Part shown: positions 1 to 8,177 of the stretch, one piece after another
How positions within the stretch are numbered: position 1 is the first letter of the stretch
How the letters are laid out: the number at the start of each line of letters is the position of its first letter
NCBI GenBank assembly: GCA_903866355.1
Contig: CAIPNE010000714.1
Span: 1-64,000 of the forward strand
DNA from: an uncultured Gammaproteobacteria bacterium
GTDB taxonomy: Bacteria; Pseudomonadota; Gammaproteobacteria; Ga0077536
Direction: 5' to 3'
Length of the DNA: 64,000 nt
The notes under the pieces: model-generated
What the model saw: the letters and a program-made list of their open reading frames with translations, nothing else
The model's database searches: none
What the model was told of the DNA's origin: nothing
Program-made: the position numbers and the translations under genes

Positions 1-1170
1 CTGGATGGAATCGACGGTGACCGACAGCGTCTGCAACTGGCTTGTCGTAGCACGATCAGCTAGGGCGCTTGACAGTCCCGTGATCTGGCTAATCGGGAAG
101 TTTGTTCCCGTAGGGACGGCACCGACATCAGAAGCCGTAAGGCTCACCGTGCCCTGGTAGCCATTAACCGACGCCACCTTGGTCAGAGACAGCCAGTTCC
201 CGATAATCGCAGGGTTAGGCCCAAAGAGGCCGAATACGCCGTCTGGACGAACAACGAGGTCACCCGGCTGTACATCATCAGAAGTCAATGCCAGCATCGC
301 GGCCTGGTTGGAGACGCTGACAGCATTGGTAATCGCGGCGGCGGGAATCTGGCTGAGAGGTAAGAGGCCAGAGCTATCCAGGGTGGCCTTGGTGGCAAGG
401 CCAGAAGAAAGGCTGTCGATGGACGTGCTGAGGGAGTCGATGACTGTGCTGAGCGAGGCGTCAGCGGCAATTCGGGACGCTACCTCTGTGGCGATTCCGT
501 TCTGGCGTGCAGCGATTTCAGTGTCAATCGCCGCCGTCAGCGTGGTGGAAACCTGCTCCAGATCCGATGCAACCTGACCAGAAAGGTCATTGACCTGAGC
601 ATTAGTGTAGGACTGAGCTTGTGTCAGGGTGGTCGCGTCACCGGCCATGCGAGCGGTGGTTTCGTCGTCCACCATGTTCGCCAGCGAGTCCAGGGCAGCA
701 GCACCGGCAGCGGGGTGGCCGTCAGAGTCAACCGGCACACCGTCGTCATTGAGCTTAGCAACTCGCCCAGGAACACCAAGGTCGGTCTGCTGGAGGTACG
801 TTTCACCACCGATGATCTGGCCCAGTTCGGCCAGTTCGTCAAACCGGATGTCCGCATCCGGCATAGCAAAGTCGTAGGTGAACGTGCGCCCGATGACGCC
901 ACCTTCGCGCCATGCAGCCCGGTAGGTGACCGGAGCCAGAAGATCCGGACTGGCTGTGGGGACCAGCCTAAACAGCAGGACGTTATCGTCGTCGTCCAGC
1001 AGAACAGACTGCTTCTGCAACCCTCCGACATAAGTGCCCTGGTCAGGCGCAGACGGGTCCGACAGCGGAGTGATAATCACTTCTAGCGTCTGTGGGATCT
1101 GCTTGGCGACCGACACAGAACGAGGGAAGTGAAACTCAAGGCTCCGCTTCAGAATTGTCGGCGCAGGCAT
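1..1170 (-). CDS. Tail fibre / minor tail protein, 3' end outside window
   Basis: An open frame runs from an ATG at 1170 off the left edge, giving about 390 codons with no stop. The start has an SD (GGAGGG, 8 bases upstream). The first 120 residues look like a small beta-rich domain. They are followed by a long low-complexity helical stretch with repeated Ser-Thr-Ala-Asp and 'LTQAQSYTNAQV', then 'LDSSGLLPLSQIPAAAITN', a motif common in phage tail fibres just before receptor-binding or trimer domains. This is most likely a trimeric fibre or minor tail protein. The receptor-binding end is not visible. Confidence is high for a structural fibre and low for the exact role. Confidence 0.72.
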   Translation of the reverse strand, partial: MPAPTILKRSLEFHFPRSVSVAKQIPQTLEVIITPLSDPSAPDQGTYVGGLQKQSVLLDDDDNVLLFRLVPTASPDLLAPVTYRAAWREGGVIGRTFTYDFAMPDADIRFDELAELGQIIGGETYLQQTDLGVPGRVAKLNDDGVPVDSDGHPAAGAAALDSLANMVDDETTARMAGDATTLTQAQSYTNAQVNDLSGQVASDLEQVSTTLTAAIDTEIAARQNGIATEVASRIAADASLSTVIDSLSTSIDSLSSGLATKATLDSSGLLPLSQIPAAAITNAVSVSNQAAMLALTSDDVQPGDLVVRPDGVFGLFGPNPAIIGNWLSLTKVASVNGYQGTVSLTASDVGAVPTGTNFPISQITGLSSALADRATTSQLQTLSVTVDSIQ

Positions 1171-1231
1171 ATATGACCCTCCGGTGAGACGTTCTCACCC
1201 CTTCTGGCCTGTTACGGGGAGGGGTACAGGA

Positions 1232-1926
<695 letters not shown>

Positions 1927-1951
1927 TCAGACGAATCTTAAACAAGTTATC

Positions 1952-1996
1952 TTTTCCTGACCGCTGCGTATAAGAAGTTTCTAAGAATCAGGAAAA
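1952..1996 (-). terminator. Possible terminator or operator (9-bp inverted repeat)
   Basis: TTTTCCTGA and TCAGGAAAA flank 27 bases just after the stop of the 106-aa gene. The A/T ends resemble a bidirectional terminator, but the loop is long. The 85 bases between here and the Rpf-like gene otherwise hold nothing I can identify. Confidence 0.3.
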
Positions 1997-2003
1997 ATGA
2001 GCT

Positions 2004-2324
2004 TTACTGCGAGTCGCCCTCGCCTTTAATGAGGACGAAGCTGCGCTTCTTTTCGGGAAGCTCTTCTCCACACAGAACCAGCAATGCCGGGACTTCGGGC
2101 GTGTAGCTCTCGTCGTCCTCTTCAATTCCGTAGGAGGTCGATGGGTTGCCGAAAACTGTGATGATGCGCCAGTCCCCTTGGTCAACCTTCATCAGGGTGT
2201 AGATCCCAGGAGTGTCCACCACTCCGGTGACAATGATGGTTCCGTACGGAAGCCGATCCAGGTCAGTCGCATCTGTTATGCGAAGCAGAGATTTCCGAAG
2301 CTCTTCGTGCGCCTTCACGCGCAC
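2004..2324 (-). CDS. Hypothetical protein, 106 aa
   Basis: I do not recognise this protein. It has a basic helical N-terminus (RVKAHEELRKSLLRI), then beta-rich segments (GTIIVTGVVDTPGIYTL) and an acidic middle. The start is GTG with no evident SD; a second GTG two codons later is an alternative. It follows the gene ending at 2367 after about 40 bases that contain a GTGTC/GACAC inverted repeat. It is last in its direction before the lysis pair. Confidence 0.6.
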   Translation of the reverse strand: MRVKAHEELRKSLLRITDATDLDRLPYGTIIVTGVVDTPGIYTLMKVDQGDWRIITVFGNPSTSYGIEEDDESYTPEVPALLVLCGEELPEKKRSFVLIKGEGDSQ

Positions 2325-2340
2325 AGATTACCGGCGACGA

Positions 2341-2363
2341 GTGTCACACAGCGGGTGCGACAC
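2341..2363. repeat. GTGTC-N13-GACAC inverted repeat
   Basis: An inverted repeat lies between two minus-strand genes, immediately after a stop codon. A very similar element (GTGTC-N12-GACAC with flanking GCGTGTCG) is at 4457-4478. Possible operator or second promoter class. Confidence 0.35.
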
Positions 2364-2366
2364 GCA

Positions 2367-2765
2367 TCATGCCGCCTCGTAATCCTCCAGGTCGAGGAAC
2401 CAGCGGACCTTGCCGTACTCGTAGTCATCCACCAGGACGGCGATGTCGCCGTCGAACTTCAAGAGAACCTTGTCGCCCTGTCGGAGAGCCGACCGGAGCC
2501 GAAGGTCGCCCACCGCAGAGCGGGCCTCATCGGCGGCAATCTCAGCCTGAGAGGCAGCAGCGCCGTCCCGGCAGGCATCACCGTGGATGCCGCGCAGACC
2601 GCCGTACTTCTTGTAGCACGGGCTGCACAGGGCAGGCGGCGAGCAGTACGCGATGCTGTAGCCGGGGTAGGCCACCTTGTAGGCACACTTGCGCTTTCGG
2701 ACGCCACCCGCGATGCCGCAGCCGTCGCAGGCCAACCGTCCCCGGTAGTCGAAGCAGTAGCCCAT
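2367..2765 (-). CDS. Cys-rich zinc-binding hypothetical protein
   Basis: 132 aa from an ATG with SD GGGAAGGGG. There are two cysteine clusters: 'CDGCGIAGGVRKRKC' near residues 11-25 and 'CSPPALCSPCYKKYG' near 42-56. The C-terminal half is beta-rich with alternating acidic residues (LLKFDGDIAVLVDDYEYGKVRW), resembling an SH3-like or KOW-like barrel. A structural zinc site plus a small barrel suggests nucleic-acid or protein binding. The GGAATA-type promoter at 2809-2835 drives it. No named family is recognised. Confidence 0.68.
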   Translation of the reverse strand: MGYCFDYRGRLACDGCGIAGGVRKRKCAYKVAYPGYSIAYCSPPALCSPCYKKYGGLRGIHGDACRDGAAASQAEIAADEARSAVGDLRLRSALRQGDKVLLKFDGDIAVLVDDYEYGKVRWFLDLEDYEAA

Positions 2766-2808
2766 GACTCCCCTTCCCAGCGAGGCCACCTGGCCCCTCC
2801 ATCTATAA

Positions 2809-2835
2809 CAACGCCATGGAGGGGTCAGGTATTCC
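2809..2835 (-). promoter_or_regulatory. SigH/SigR-type promoter (GGAAT-N18-GTT)
   Basis: On the minus strand GGGAATA (-35) is 16 bases from CGTTG (-10), followed by TTATAGATGGAGGGG. The -35 adjoins the stop of the 352-aa gene. The leader has a GGCCA/TGGCC hairpin (2784-2795) before the SD of the 132-aa gene. Confidence 0.75.
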
Positions 2836-3894
2836 CTAGCGGACGGCGCGGACGGTGGTCGGGCCGTCGTCAGCCAGCAGGTGCCGGTTGACCCAGTGAG
2901 GGGCGATGAACACCGTCTTGGGGATGGTGCGCCCCGACCCCGTCCAGACCACGCGGAAGTGGCAACGCCTCATGTGGGGCGGCATCACCCTGCCGGTCGG
3001 GATGGACTTCTTCCCCCGCTCATGCTCCCGGCGCAGGCGCGAAAGGGCGGGGCCGATCTTCCAGCCGATGTTGGTCAGCTTTATCGGCTTGCGCTGCTTG
3101 CCCTGCGCTCGCTGGATGCGGGACTTCGGCACCACTTCGGCATCCAGCACCGTCGAGCAGAGGTACATGATGGACCCCAGCGCCAGCGAGTAGATATTGC
3201 GCAAGAAGCTCTCCCGGCTCTGTCGGGTGGCCCCGGTGCCGACGCCCATATCCACCCAGTTGTAGGTCTGCACCAGTCCATTGGCGATTTCATCAATGCT
3301 CTGCGACTTCGACATATCAAGGCTGGTGCGGTTGTACTCAAAGGTCTTGCTGTTGCCAGTCTCCTTGTCGAAGATTTCGGTGACGATCACCAAGCCCAAT
3401 TTCTGCATGTCCGGATCGTGACTGGACAAGATGAGTTCACCGTCATTGAGCTTCTGATCCAACTCATGGGCGATAAAACGCTCATTGTGACTGCGCCCAT
3501 GAATGAAGAATCCGATCACCTGAACAACCTCGTCCTCGCTAGACCAAGACTGGATCTTCGGAGGATCTGCGAACACCACCATCGGACTGAGGAAAGGGAT
3601 CGTCCGGTAGATTTCCGGCTGAACCTTAGCGGAGGTTGCCACCCGAACTTCAGCCAGCAGGTCGGGATGGATCGCCAAAACCTGTCGGCCCTCTTTGCGC
3701 CAGTACGCCTCAACAGCGTTGACGTAGCGCACGCCGAAGTCGTGGTCCCGAATCTGGTACTGGGTTTCGGTGTCGAGCTTTCGGTAGTTAATGGCTCGCT
3801 GCAACTCTGCGAAGTCATCACGCTGACGCTGAGTAGCGTTCAGCATGCGCTTGGCGACGTTGATGCCTGCCGTCGATAAGGTCAGTTCGCTCAT
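2836..3894 (-). CDS. Hypothetical protein, 352 aa, weakly AcrVA2-like C-terminus
   Basis: The start ATG (SD AGGAGG) overlaps the stop of the upstream gene by ATGA. The N-terminal half is helical. The central part contains 'FLSPMVVFADPPKI' and 'IYSLALGSIMYLCSTVLDAEVV'. The C-terminal quarter has 'KIGPALSRLRRE...PPHMRRCHFRVVWTG' and 'VFIAPHWVN'. The arrangement of a conserved Arg-Arg-x-His, a Trp-Thr-Gly and a late basic strand resembles the AcrVA2-like family found widely on phages and plasmids. That similarity is from memory and is weak. It is second in a two-gene unit driven from 4280-4306. Confidence 0.68.
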   Translation of the reverse strand: MSELTLSTAGINVAKRMLNATQRQRDDFAELQRAINYRKLDTETQYQIRDHDFGVRYVNAVEAYWRKEGRQVLAIHPDLLAEVRVATSAKVQPEIYRTIPFLSPMVVFADPPKIQSWSSEDEVVQVIGFFIHGRSHNERFIAHELDQKLNDGELILSSHDPDMQKLGLVIVTEIFDKETGNSKTFEYNRTSLDMSKSQSIDEIANGLVQTYNWVDMGVGTGATRQSRESFLRNIYSLALGSIMYLCSTVLDAEVVPKSRIQRAQGKQRKPIKLTNIGWKIGPALSRLRREHERGKKSIPTGRVMPPHMRRCHFRVVWTGSGRTIPKTVFIAPHWVNRHLLADDGPTTVRAVR

Positions 3895-4256
3895 TCGCTC
3901 AGCCTCCTTCGGATTGCGGTAAGCATTTCGGCCAGCTTGACCGTCGTCGGGTTCTCGCCACGCATTCCGAACTTCTCCGCGATGTAGACGGGAACCAGTT
4001 CCTGGCTCAGTCCCACCGTGAAGGCGTAGGCGTTGTATCCGGCGATGCCGACCCACAGCTTCGTGCTGTCGTAGTCGATCAAGCCACCCTTGTAGCCCAG
4101 GCGGGGCGGGTTGTAGCTCAGCATGATCTGGAGCAGCGTGCCGTCCTGGTCACCCCAACTCAGCACCACGGTGCCGGTTTTCTTGAGGTCATCGACGGCC
4201 TGGGCATAGGTGCCCTCACCGTTGATGATGACCCCGTACTCGTCTACGTCGTACAT
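3891..4256 (-). CDS. Hypothetical protein, 121 aa
   Basis: The ATG at 4256 has SD GGGAG. The upstream ATG at 4277 lies next to the -10 and is not used in this reading. The protein has a mixed alpha/beta composition with 'GTVVLSWGDQDGTLLQIML' and a helical basic C-terminus (EMLTAIRRRLSE). I do not recognise it. First gene of a unit with the 352-aa protein (ATGA overlap). Confidence 0.65.
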   Translation of the reverse strand: MYDVDEYGVIINGEGTYAQAVDDLKKTGTVVLSWGDQDGTLLQIMLSYNPPRLGYKGGLIDYDSTKLWVGIAGYNAYAFTVGLSQELVPVYIAEKFGMRGENPTTVKLAEMLTAIRRRLSE

Positions 4257-4279
4257 TGATGTCTCCCTTCCGCACATAT

Positions 4280-4306
4280 CAACGGGGGAGGCGGCGAGAT
4301 TATTCC
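4280..4306 (-). promoter_or_regulatory. SigH/SigR-type promoter
   Basis: GGGGAATA, 16 bases, CGTTG on the minus strand. The TAA stop of the 38-aa membrane gene is inside GGAATAA. Drives 3891-4256 and 2836-3894. Confidence 0.72.
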
Positions 4307-4416
4307 CCTAAGTCGAAAGGGTCATCATCATCGGGGAAAATCAGCGCCGCCAGCACATAGCCGATAGCGCCAGCAAGTACGAGAGTTCCCAGGATGGTAG
4401 CCAGAAAGGCAATCAT
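4300..4416 (-). CDS. Small single-pass membrane protein, 38 aa
   Basis: ATG at 4416, preceded by AGGTGAAAC. The first 28 residues are one hydrophobic segment (IAFLATILGTLVLAGAIGYV) and the tail is strongly acidic (DDDDPFDLGE). Topology is likely N-out or uncleaved anchor. The small size, membrane anchor and place in an accessory array fit a host-interference or superinfection peptide, but no function can be shown. Confidence 0.62.
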   Translation of the reverse strand: MIAFLATILGTLVLAGAIGYVLAALIFPDDDDPFDLGE

Positions 4417-4456
4417 GTTTCACCTGCTTTCGTATCGGATCGTAATAGCTAGAGCA

Positions 4457-4478
4457 GTGTCATGCGTAGGCGCGACAC
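4457..4478. repeat. GTGTC-N12-GACAC inverted repeat
   Basis: Immediately after the stop of 4483-4713 and before the 38-aa membrane gene. On the minus strand it reads GGCGTGTCGCG...GACAC. Compare 2341-2363. Possible operator or alternative promoter. Confidence 0.35.
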
Positions 4479-4482
4479 GCCC

Positions 4483-4713
4483 TCAGTAGTCTTCATCCCA
4501 GCGCTCGCCCGCGTAGGCCGGGTCGAAGTCGGCGGGAGCCGACCGGGGGTAGCGCCGCCGGGTTTCGGCGTGGACAGCGTCCATCCGGATCGCATACTCT
4601 TCGTAGTGCTTCTCGCAGCGCGGGAACCGCATCCCCGACCCGCTGCGGGTCAGTCGCTCAAAGGTTTCGCCCTCGCAGCCCGCAGGGCCGTCCAGACAAT
4701 CGTGATAACTCAT
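4483..4713 (-). CDS. Hypothetical protein, 76 aa
   Basis: ATG with SD GGAGAA. Has two Cys (CLDGPAGCEGET) and a helical, charged remainder rich in Arg and Glu. Not recognised. Driven by the slightly variant promoter at 4735-4761. Confidence 0.62.
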   Translation of the reverse strand: MSYHDCLDGPAGCEGETFERLTRSGSGMRFPRCEKHYEEYAIRMDAVHAETRRRYPRSAPADFDPAYAGERWDEDY

Positions 4714-4734
4714 TTTTTCTCCTTCCGCTTATTT

Positions 4735-4761
4735 CAACGCCAGGAGCAGGCCAGATATTTC
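4735..4761 (-). promoter_or_regulatory. SigH/SigR-type promoter, variant -35
   Basis: GGAAATA rather than GGAATA, then CGTTG, giving GGAAA-N19-GTT. The TAG stop of 4762-5118 abuts the -35. Confidence 0.55.
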
Positions 4762-5118
4762 CTAAACCGGAGTAAACATTTCGCAGCCAGTATCCACACA
4801 CTCGCCGGTCATCTGGTCGTGGTGGGCGTAGTCCTTGCCGCAATCACACATCGGCGGCTTGAACTTCGGCCTGGGCGCTATGCGCTGCGCAGCCATGTCG
4901 AGAACTTGCTGCCCGTATTCTGGGGCCAGACCGACTTCCGGATGCTGGAGCCGTCGTGCCAGGAGCCGTCGATACTCTGCCCTGGCATCCTCGCTTGAAG
5001 TGCTGTGGACAAGAAAGTGTCGGATCGTATTCCACAGCGCTTCCACGTTCTGGATGTCGCGGACAGTAAGGTGATCGGGGCAGAAAATGCCTTTATTACA
5101 GGCTTTGCATTCAGTCAT
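4762..5118 (-). CDS. Cys/His-rich hypothetical protein, 118 aa
   Basis: The N-terminus 'CKACNKGIFCPDH' and C-terminus 'CDCGKDYAHHDQMTGECVDTGC' both look like zinc-binding knuckles around a helical middle. The ATG overlaps the end of the FlbD-like gene by eight bases, so translation is probably coupled. The C-terminal C-x-C-G...H-x(n)-C pattern recurs in other small proteins of this window (for example 8272-8424). Function unknown. Confidence 0.66.
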   Translation of the reverse strand: MTECKACNKGIFCPDHLTVRDIQNVEALWNTIRHFLVHSTSSEDARAEYRRLLARRLQHPEVGLAPEYGQQVLDMAAQRIAPRPKFKPPMCDCGKDYAHHDQMTGECVDTGCEMFTPV

Positions 5119-5320
5119 GGGCGATCAACTCAGCAATCTCGCGCATGCTCTCAGCCACACAGACTTCTGTTCTGTCCACGCCGCCGCCATGAGTCAGAAC
5201 GATGGTCGTCCAGGTGGCGGTAGCTTCACTGTTATCGAAGGACGCTGTTTCGTAGATAAACAGAATGTGATTGGGGTTGACGGCAATCTTATTGCCGCTG
5301 CGCTTAGTCAGGAAAATCAT
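5111..5320 (-). CDS. FlbD-like small protein
   Basis: 69 aa from ATG at 5320 with SD AAAGGAT. The sequence starts 'MIFLTKRSGNKIAVNPNHI' and continues with a central beta strand 'TTIVLTHGG' and a final helix 'ESMREIAELI'. This is the order and length of the FlbD fold (bacterial flagellar operon protein, about 60-70 aa), which also occurs in phages with unknown role. The family call is by eye. A hairpin terminator lies just upstream, so it may have its own start or depend on readthrough. Confidence 0.6.
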   Translation of the reverse strand: MIFLTKRSGNKIAVNPNHILFIYETASFDNSEATATWTTIVLTHGGGVDRTEVCVAESMREIAELIAHD

Positions 5321-5335
5321 CTTATCCTTTGGGTA

Positions 5336-5379
5336 CAAAGAGGCCGCAGCACCGGAGGGGTAGTGGTGCTGCGACCTCT
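5336..5379 (-). terminator. Intrinsic terminator
   Basis: A 15-bp stem (arms 5365-5379 and 5339-5353, one G-U pair) with an 11-base loop and TTT on the minus strand. It separates the gene ending at 5387 from the FlbD-like gene. Confidence 0.7.
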
Positions 5380-5386
5380 AGCTTTG

Positions 5387-5635
5387 TCAGTAGAGCCGGG
5401 TGGGAGTCTTGAATCCCCACTCTTCGTCCATCTTCCTAATCAGACCGTCCGTCGCCTCATCGAAGTACAGTTCGATGTAGCTGGCGGTGTACCTGCGCAC
5501 CTTGGTGCGACTAGGGGCCTTGCCGCCTTCCAGCATCACCTGGGCGGTCACATAGGTGGGATACACGCTGCTGACCTTCAGCAGGGTGCGCCCGTCACGG
5601 ACGAGCAGGCCGGGACAGAGTTCATACATTTCCAT
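5387..5635 (-). CDS. Hypothetical protein, 82 aa
   Basis: Two tandem ATGs follow AGGAGGTGA; the one at 5635 has the better spacing (6) and overlaps the previous stop as TGATG. The protein is beta-rich (LLVRDGRTLLKVSSVYPTYVTAQVML) with an acidic helical end, like a small barrel. Unrecognised. A strong terminator follows. Confidence 0.66.
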   Translation of the reverse strand: MEMYELCPGLLVRDGRTLLKVSSVYPTYVTAQVMLEGGKAPSRTKVRRYTASYIELYFDEATDGLIRKMDEEWGFKTPTRLY

Positions 5636-5847
5636 CATTCACCTCCTTTGCTGATTTCATAGTCGAGAGTGACCTCGTCAATGACGATGTCAGACAGGTC
5701 GAGACAGTAGTCAGTTGCTGCCTTCTTCTTTGCCCGCCGTATTGCCAGGACTGCGTCGGCTGCGACGATTTGGTAGAAGAACTGGGCGTCGGGTTCGCCG
5801 CCGCGCTCAGACATGCTGACGCTGTAAGCCCGCTTGCGCGTTGCCAC
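5635..5847 (-). CDS. Hypothetical protein, 70 aa
   Basis: GTG start about 7 bases after AGGG. A central helix 'AADAVLAIRRAKKKAA' sits between two strands, giving a small alpha/beta protein. It lies nine bases after the previous stop and overlaps the next start. Function unknown. Confidence 0.62.
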   Translation of the reverse strand: MATRKRAYSVSMSERGGEPDAQFFYQIVAADAVLAIRRAKKKAATDYCLDLSDIVIDEVTLDYEISKGGE

Positions 5848-5856
5848 TGTGTCGCC

Positions 5857-6279
5857 CTATCTGCTCAGCGACAGGTAGTCGCTGTAGGTTTCGATGCGGT
5901 CGTGGATAGCCACCACGTCGAGGCGCAGCTTGCCGTCGAAGTGCTTTCCCAGATCAGACCAGCGGCTGTCGCAGCTTCCTGCGTAGTTGCCGCCGTCCAT
6001 CGGGCCAACGGCTCCGGACGGAATGCCGTCCTCCGCGAACTCCAGGGGGATCAGGTGGGGAGTCGGGTCGAATCGGGCGATGCGCGACTCCACCAGCACG
6101 ACAGCCGGTGCTTCGTCGGACGGCGAGAACACGCAGCAGCCCTTCGGCAGCGGGATGACAACGCCGTCCACCAGTCGGCCTACGACGGTCAGCACGTCAG
6201 CCTTACTGCTGACACCACCGTTGGAGCAGTCGGGGTAACTGCCAGCAGCGCGGTAAACCGTGAGCCTTAAACCTTTCAT
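5857..6279 (-). CDS. Hypothetical protein, 140 aa
   Basis: ATG with SD AAAGGAG. Beta-rich N-terminal region with 'VVGRLVDGVVIPLPKGCCVF'; the rest is acidic and of mixed composition. No motif I can name. First gene of the unit driven from 6302-6328. Confidence 0.65.
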   Translation of the reverse strand: MKGLRLTVYRAAGSYPDCSNGGVSSKADVLTVVGRLVDGVVIPLPKGCCVFSPSDEAPAVVLVESRIARFDPTPHLIPLEFAEDGIPSGAVGPMDGGNYAGSCDSRWSDLGKHFDGKLRLDVVAIHDRIETYSDYLSLSR

Positions 6280-6301
6280 GGTTTTCTCCTTTCATCTGTG
6301 A

Positions 6302-6328
6302 TAACGCTGGGGCGTAGTGCGATATTCC
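6302..6328 (-). promoter_or_regulatory. SigH/SigR-type promoter
   Basis: GGGAATA, 16 bases, CGTTATCACAGATG. The TAG stop of 6329-6784 abuts the -35. The downstream part is less conserved than usual. Confidence 0.68.
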
Positions 6329-6784
6329 CTACGGCCCGGTGAGGTAGTCGTAGCCGGGATCGGACGGCAGCGCTGCGAGCGCCTTGGCTCTTTCCTTACC
6401 GATACGGACGATGCCCTTGCCGTCGCAACCGAAGCACGGAACCGCACCTTCACCCTCAGATGCGTCGTAGCCTTCCTTGGCTGCTTGCACACGGGCCGCT
6501 TCGTACTTGTCGGCATCCCAGGTATGGCCTTCGCCGCCGCAGATGATGCAGGTTGCTTTGCCGTCTTTCAGGAGCAGCAATTCCTGCACGATAGCCTCTT
6601 CGCCGCATGCGCAGATCCCGACACTGTGGTCGCAGCCTCCGGTGTCCTTCACCATTTCGATGAAGCCGTCGATCATTCCGACCGGCACGTCGGCCAGGGA
6701 CGTACTGCCCTTGGGGTACCAGTTCAGCAGCGCCTCCAACATTTCGCGCATCAAGCTGTCGGGGATTTCGATGTAGTCGCTCAT
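6329..6784 (-). CDS. DnaJ-type zinc-motif protein, 151 aa
   Basis: ATG with SD AAGGAAGG. Two CxxCxGxG-type knuckles, 'CIICGGEG' near residue 80 and 'CFGCDGKG' near 121, as in the DnaJ cysteine-rich domain, plus 'CDHSVGICACGEE' near 51. There is no J-domain, so it is not a co-chaperone. A zinc scaffold for protein or RNA binding is likely. The same knuckle type occurs in the 1277-aa polyvalent-like protein. Confidence 0.68.
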   Translation of the reverse strand: MSDYIEIPDSLMREMLEALLNWYPKGSTSLADVPVGMIDGFIEMVKDTGGCDHSVGICACGEEAIVQELLLLKDGKATCIICGGEGHTWDADKYEAARVQAAKEGYDASEGEGAVPCFGCDGKGIVRIGKERAKALAALPSDPGYDYLTGP

Positions 6785-7083
6785 TGCGCCTTCCTTTCCA
6801 AAATCTTCTTCATGCGCTCTTCACGCTGTACAGCACGCTCTGCCAGGTCGGCAAGGTGCCGATCCGCAAAATCCTTGGCATCCATCAGCCGGTAGCGCTT
6901 GCTTCCGCTGACCGACCTACCATCCACCCACAGAATCCAGACCATGTACTTAAAGGTGCGGCCACGCCGGGTGGCGTTGCGGGGGAAGAGGACGAACTTG
7001 CCGTGGTCTGTTTCGGCTTCGTAGTAAGGCTGCTTACCGCCACCGACAGCAGGGTATTTCGGCGTTATGCGCTTCCACTTCAT
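6781..7083 (-). CDS. Basic hypothetical protein, 100 aa
   Basis: ATG at 7083 with a perfect AGGAGG seven bases upstream. Strongly basic C-terminal helix (RAVQREERMKKILERK) and a beta-rich N-terminal half (GKFVLFPRNATRRGRTFKYM). Likely nucleic-acid or membrane-surface binding. It follows Ku by 37 bases containing a GC hairpin and overlaps the next gene by ATGA, so it is probably in the Ku transcript. Confidence 0.66.
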   Translation of the reverse strand: MKWKRITPKYPAVGGGKQPYYEAETDHGKFVLFPRNATRRGRTFKYMVWILWVDGRSVSGSKRYRLMDAKDFADRHLADLAERAVQREERMKKILERKAQ

Positions 7084-7098
7084 GTTTCCTCCTGGGGA

Positions 7099-7116
7099 GG
7101 GGCGGTTGCCCGCCCC
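7099..7116 (-). other. GC hairpin with GCAA tetraloop between Ku and the next gene
   Basis: GGGGCGG-GCAA-CCGCCCC on the minus strand, ending 16 bases before the start codon, just upstream of the SD. A GNRA loop on a 7-bp GC stem is a stable RNA structure; no U-run follows, so an mRNA stabiliser or translation element is more likely than a terminator. Confidence 0.45.
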
Positions 7117-7120
7117 GTCC

Positions 7121-7912
7121 CTACGCGGCCTTCTTCTTGGCCTTCTTGACGATGCTGGCCTCCAGTGCCGCCAGCAGGTCGGACACGTCATCCTCAGCCT
7201 CAGCCGGGGAGGGGATGAACTCTCCACCCTCAGCGCGAGCCGCGATGAACTCTTTCACCCGGTCGGTGTAGGTGTCCACGAACTCTTCCGGCTTGAAGCT
7301 GCCGGTCATGCTGTCCACCAGCTTGTGAGCCATGTCGAGGACCGCAGGCTTCAGTTCCACCGGCTTGTCGAGGATGGGGAACGCAGGCTCGCGGACCTCA
7401 TCCGGCCACGCCACGGTGTGGACGATCAGCAAGTCACCGGAGGCCCGAAGGACGCCCAGGCTGTGCCGACCGGCCCGCAGGGAGAACCGAACCACGCCGA
7501 CCCGGCCAGTCTCAGCCAGGACAGTGCGCAGGAGGGTGTAGCCCTCAAGCGAGGTCTTGTCGGGTGCTGCGTAGTAGGCCGACTCGTAGGTGAGCGGGTC
7601 AATCTCGCCAGCGTCCACGAACTGGACAACCTCAATGGCCGGGGGAGTTTCGCTCTCCAGAGCCTTGATTTCGTCGGCGGTGACCAGCACCAGCGTGCCG
7701 TCGTGGTCGATGCCCTTAATCACGTCACCGAACGGGACCGGCTTGACCTCGCACGCCTCGCAGTAACGCTCCATCTTGATGGAGCCACCGCACCCGGCAT
7801 GGTGCTGCTTGAAGGACACGTCGTGTGAATCGACGGACTTGTAGAGCTTGAGCGGGATGTTGACCATCCCGAACTTAACACTTGTGGATTTCAGCGCCCG
7901 TGCGGTCGCCAT
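7121..7912 (-). CDS. ku: Ku DNA-end-binding protein
   Basis: 263 aa, close to the length of bacterial Ku. The N-terminus 'KSTSVKFGMVNIPLKLYKS', the 'YCEACEVKPVPFGDVIKGI' segment and 'MAHKLVDSMTGSFKPEEFVD' are typical of the Ku core that forms a homodimeric ring on double-strand ends. The tail is Lys/Ala-rich (KKAKKKAA), as in several actinobacterial Kus. It has its own SigH-type promoter and leader hairpin. A LigD-type ligase at 24968-25837 could be its partner for end joining or genome circularisation, as described for Ku-encoding mycobacteriophages. Confidence 0.95.
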   Translation of the reverse strand: MATARALKSTSVKFGMVNIPLKLYKSVDSHDVSFKQHHAGCGGSIKMERYCEACEVKPVPFGDVIKGIDHDGTLVLVTADEIKALESETPPAIEVVQFVDAGEIDPLTYESAYYAAPDKTSLEGYTLLRTVLAETGRVGVVRFSLRAGRHSLGVLRASGDLLIVHTVAWPDEVREPAFPILDKPVELKPAVLDMAHKLVDSMTGSFKPEEFVDTYTDRVKEFIAARAEGGEFIPSPAEAEDDVSDLLAALEASIVKKAKKKAA

Positions 7913-7955
7913 GTCGAACTCCTTCCCAGGAGGGGACTGACCCCTCCATACATAA

Positions 7956-7982
7956 CAACGTCGGTGTGGTCGGGACTATTCC
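7956..7982 (-). promoter_or_regulatory. SigH/SigR-type promoter of ku
   Basis: GGGAATA, 16 bases, CGTTG, then TTATGTATGGAGGGG. The leader folds as GGAGGGG-N5-CCCCTCC (7929-7947) just before the SD. Confidence 0.78.
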
Positions 7983-7985
7983 CGG

Positions 7986-8135
7986 CTACTTCGCGGCTCG
8001 CGCCAGCTTGCGCTCGTAGGCGGCTTGCGCTTTGCGCTCCGCAGCGGAGACGAAACGCAGGTCGCCGGGGGCGCTGCAAATCCCGTAGGCGTGGTCGCAG
8101 TGGCGGTGCAACGCGGTCCAGGCAGCCTTGTCCAT
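7986..8135 (-). CDS. Small hypothetical protein, 49 aa
   Basis: ATG at 8135 with SD GAGAGGG. Contains 'HRHCDHAYGIC' (possible metal site) and a basic Ala/Arg/Lys helix at the end. An in-frame ATG at 8171, right at the expected transcription start, would give 61 aa as a leaderless start; the leader hairpin argues against that reading. Confidence 0.58.
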   Translation of the reverse strand: MDKAAWTALHRHCDHAYGICSAPGDLRFVSAAERKAQAAYERKLARAAK

Positions 8136-8177
8136 GAGAACCCTCTCCGGAGGGGAAACTCCCCCCTCCATCTATAA

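Noticed and set aside
2881..3879. Long plus-strand open frames (for example 2881-3879, 14284-15603, 20316-21293, 34072-34623)
   Set aside because: They lie opposite strong minus-strand genes with recognisable domains, and lack SDs and recognisable folds.
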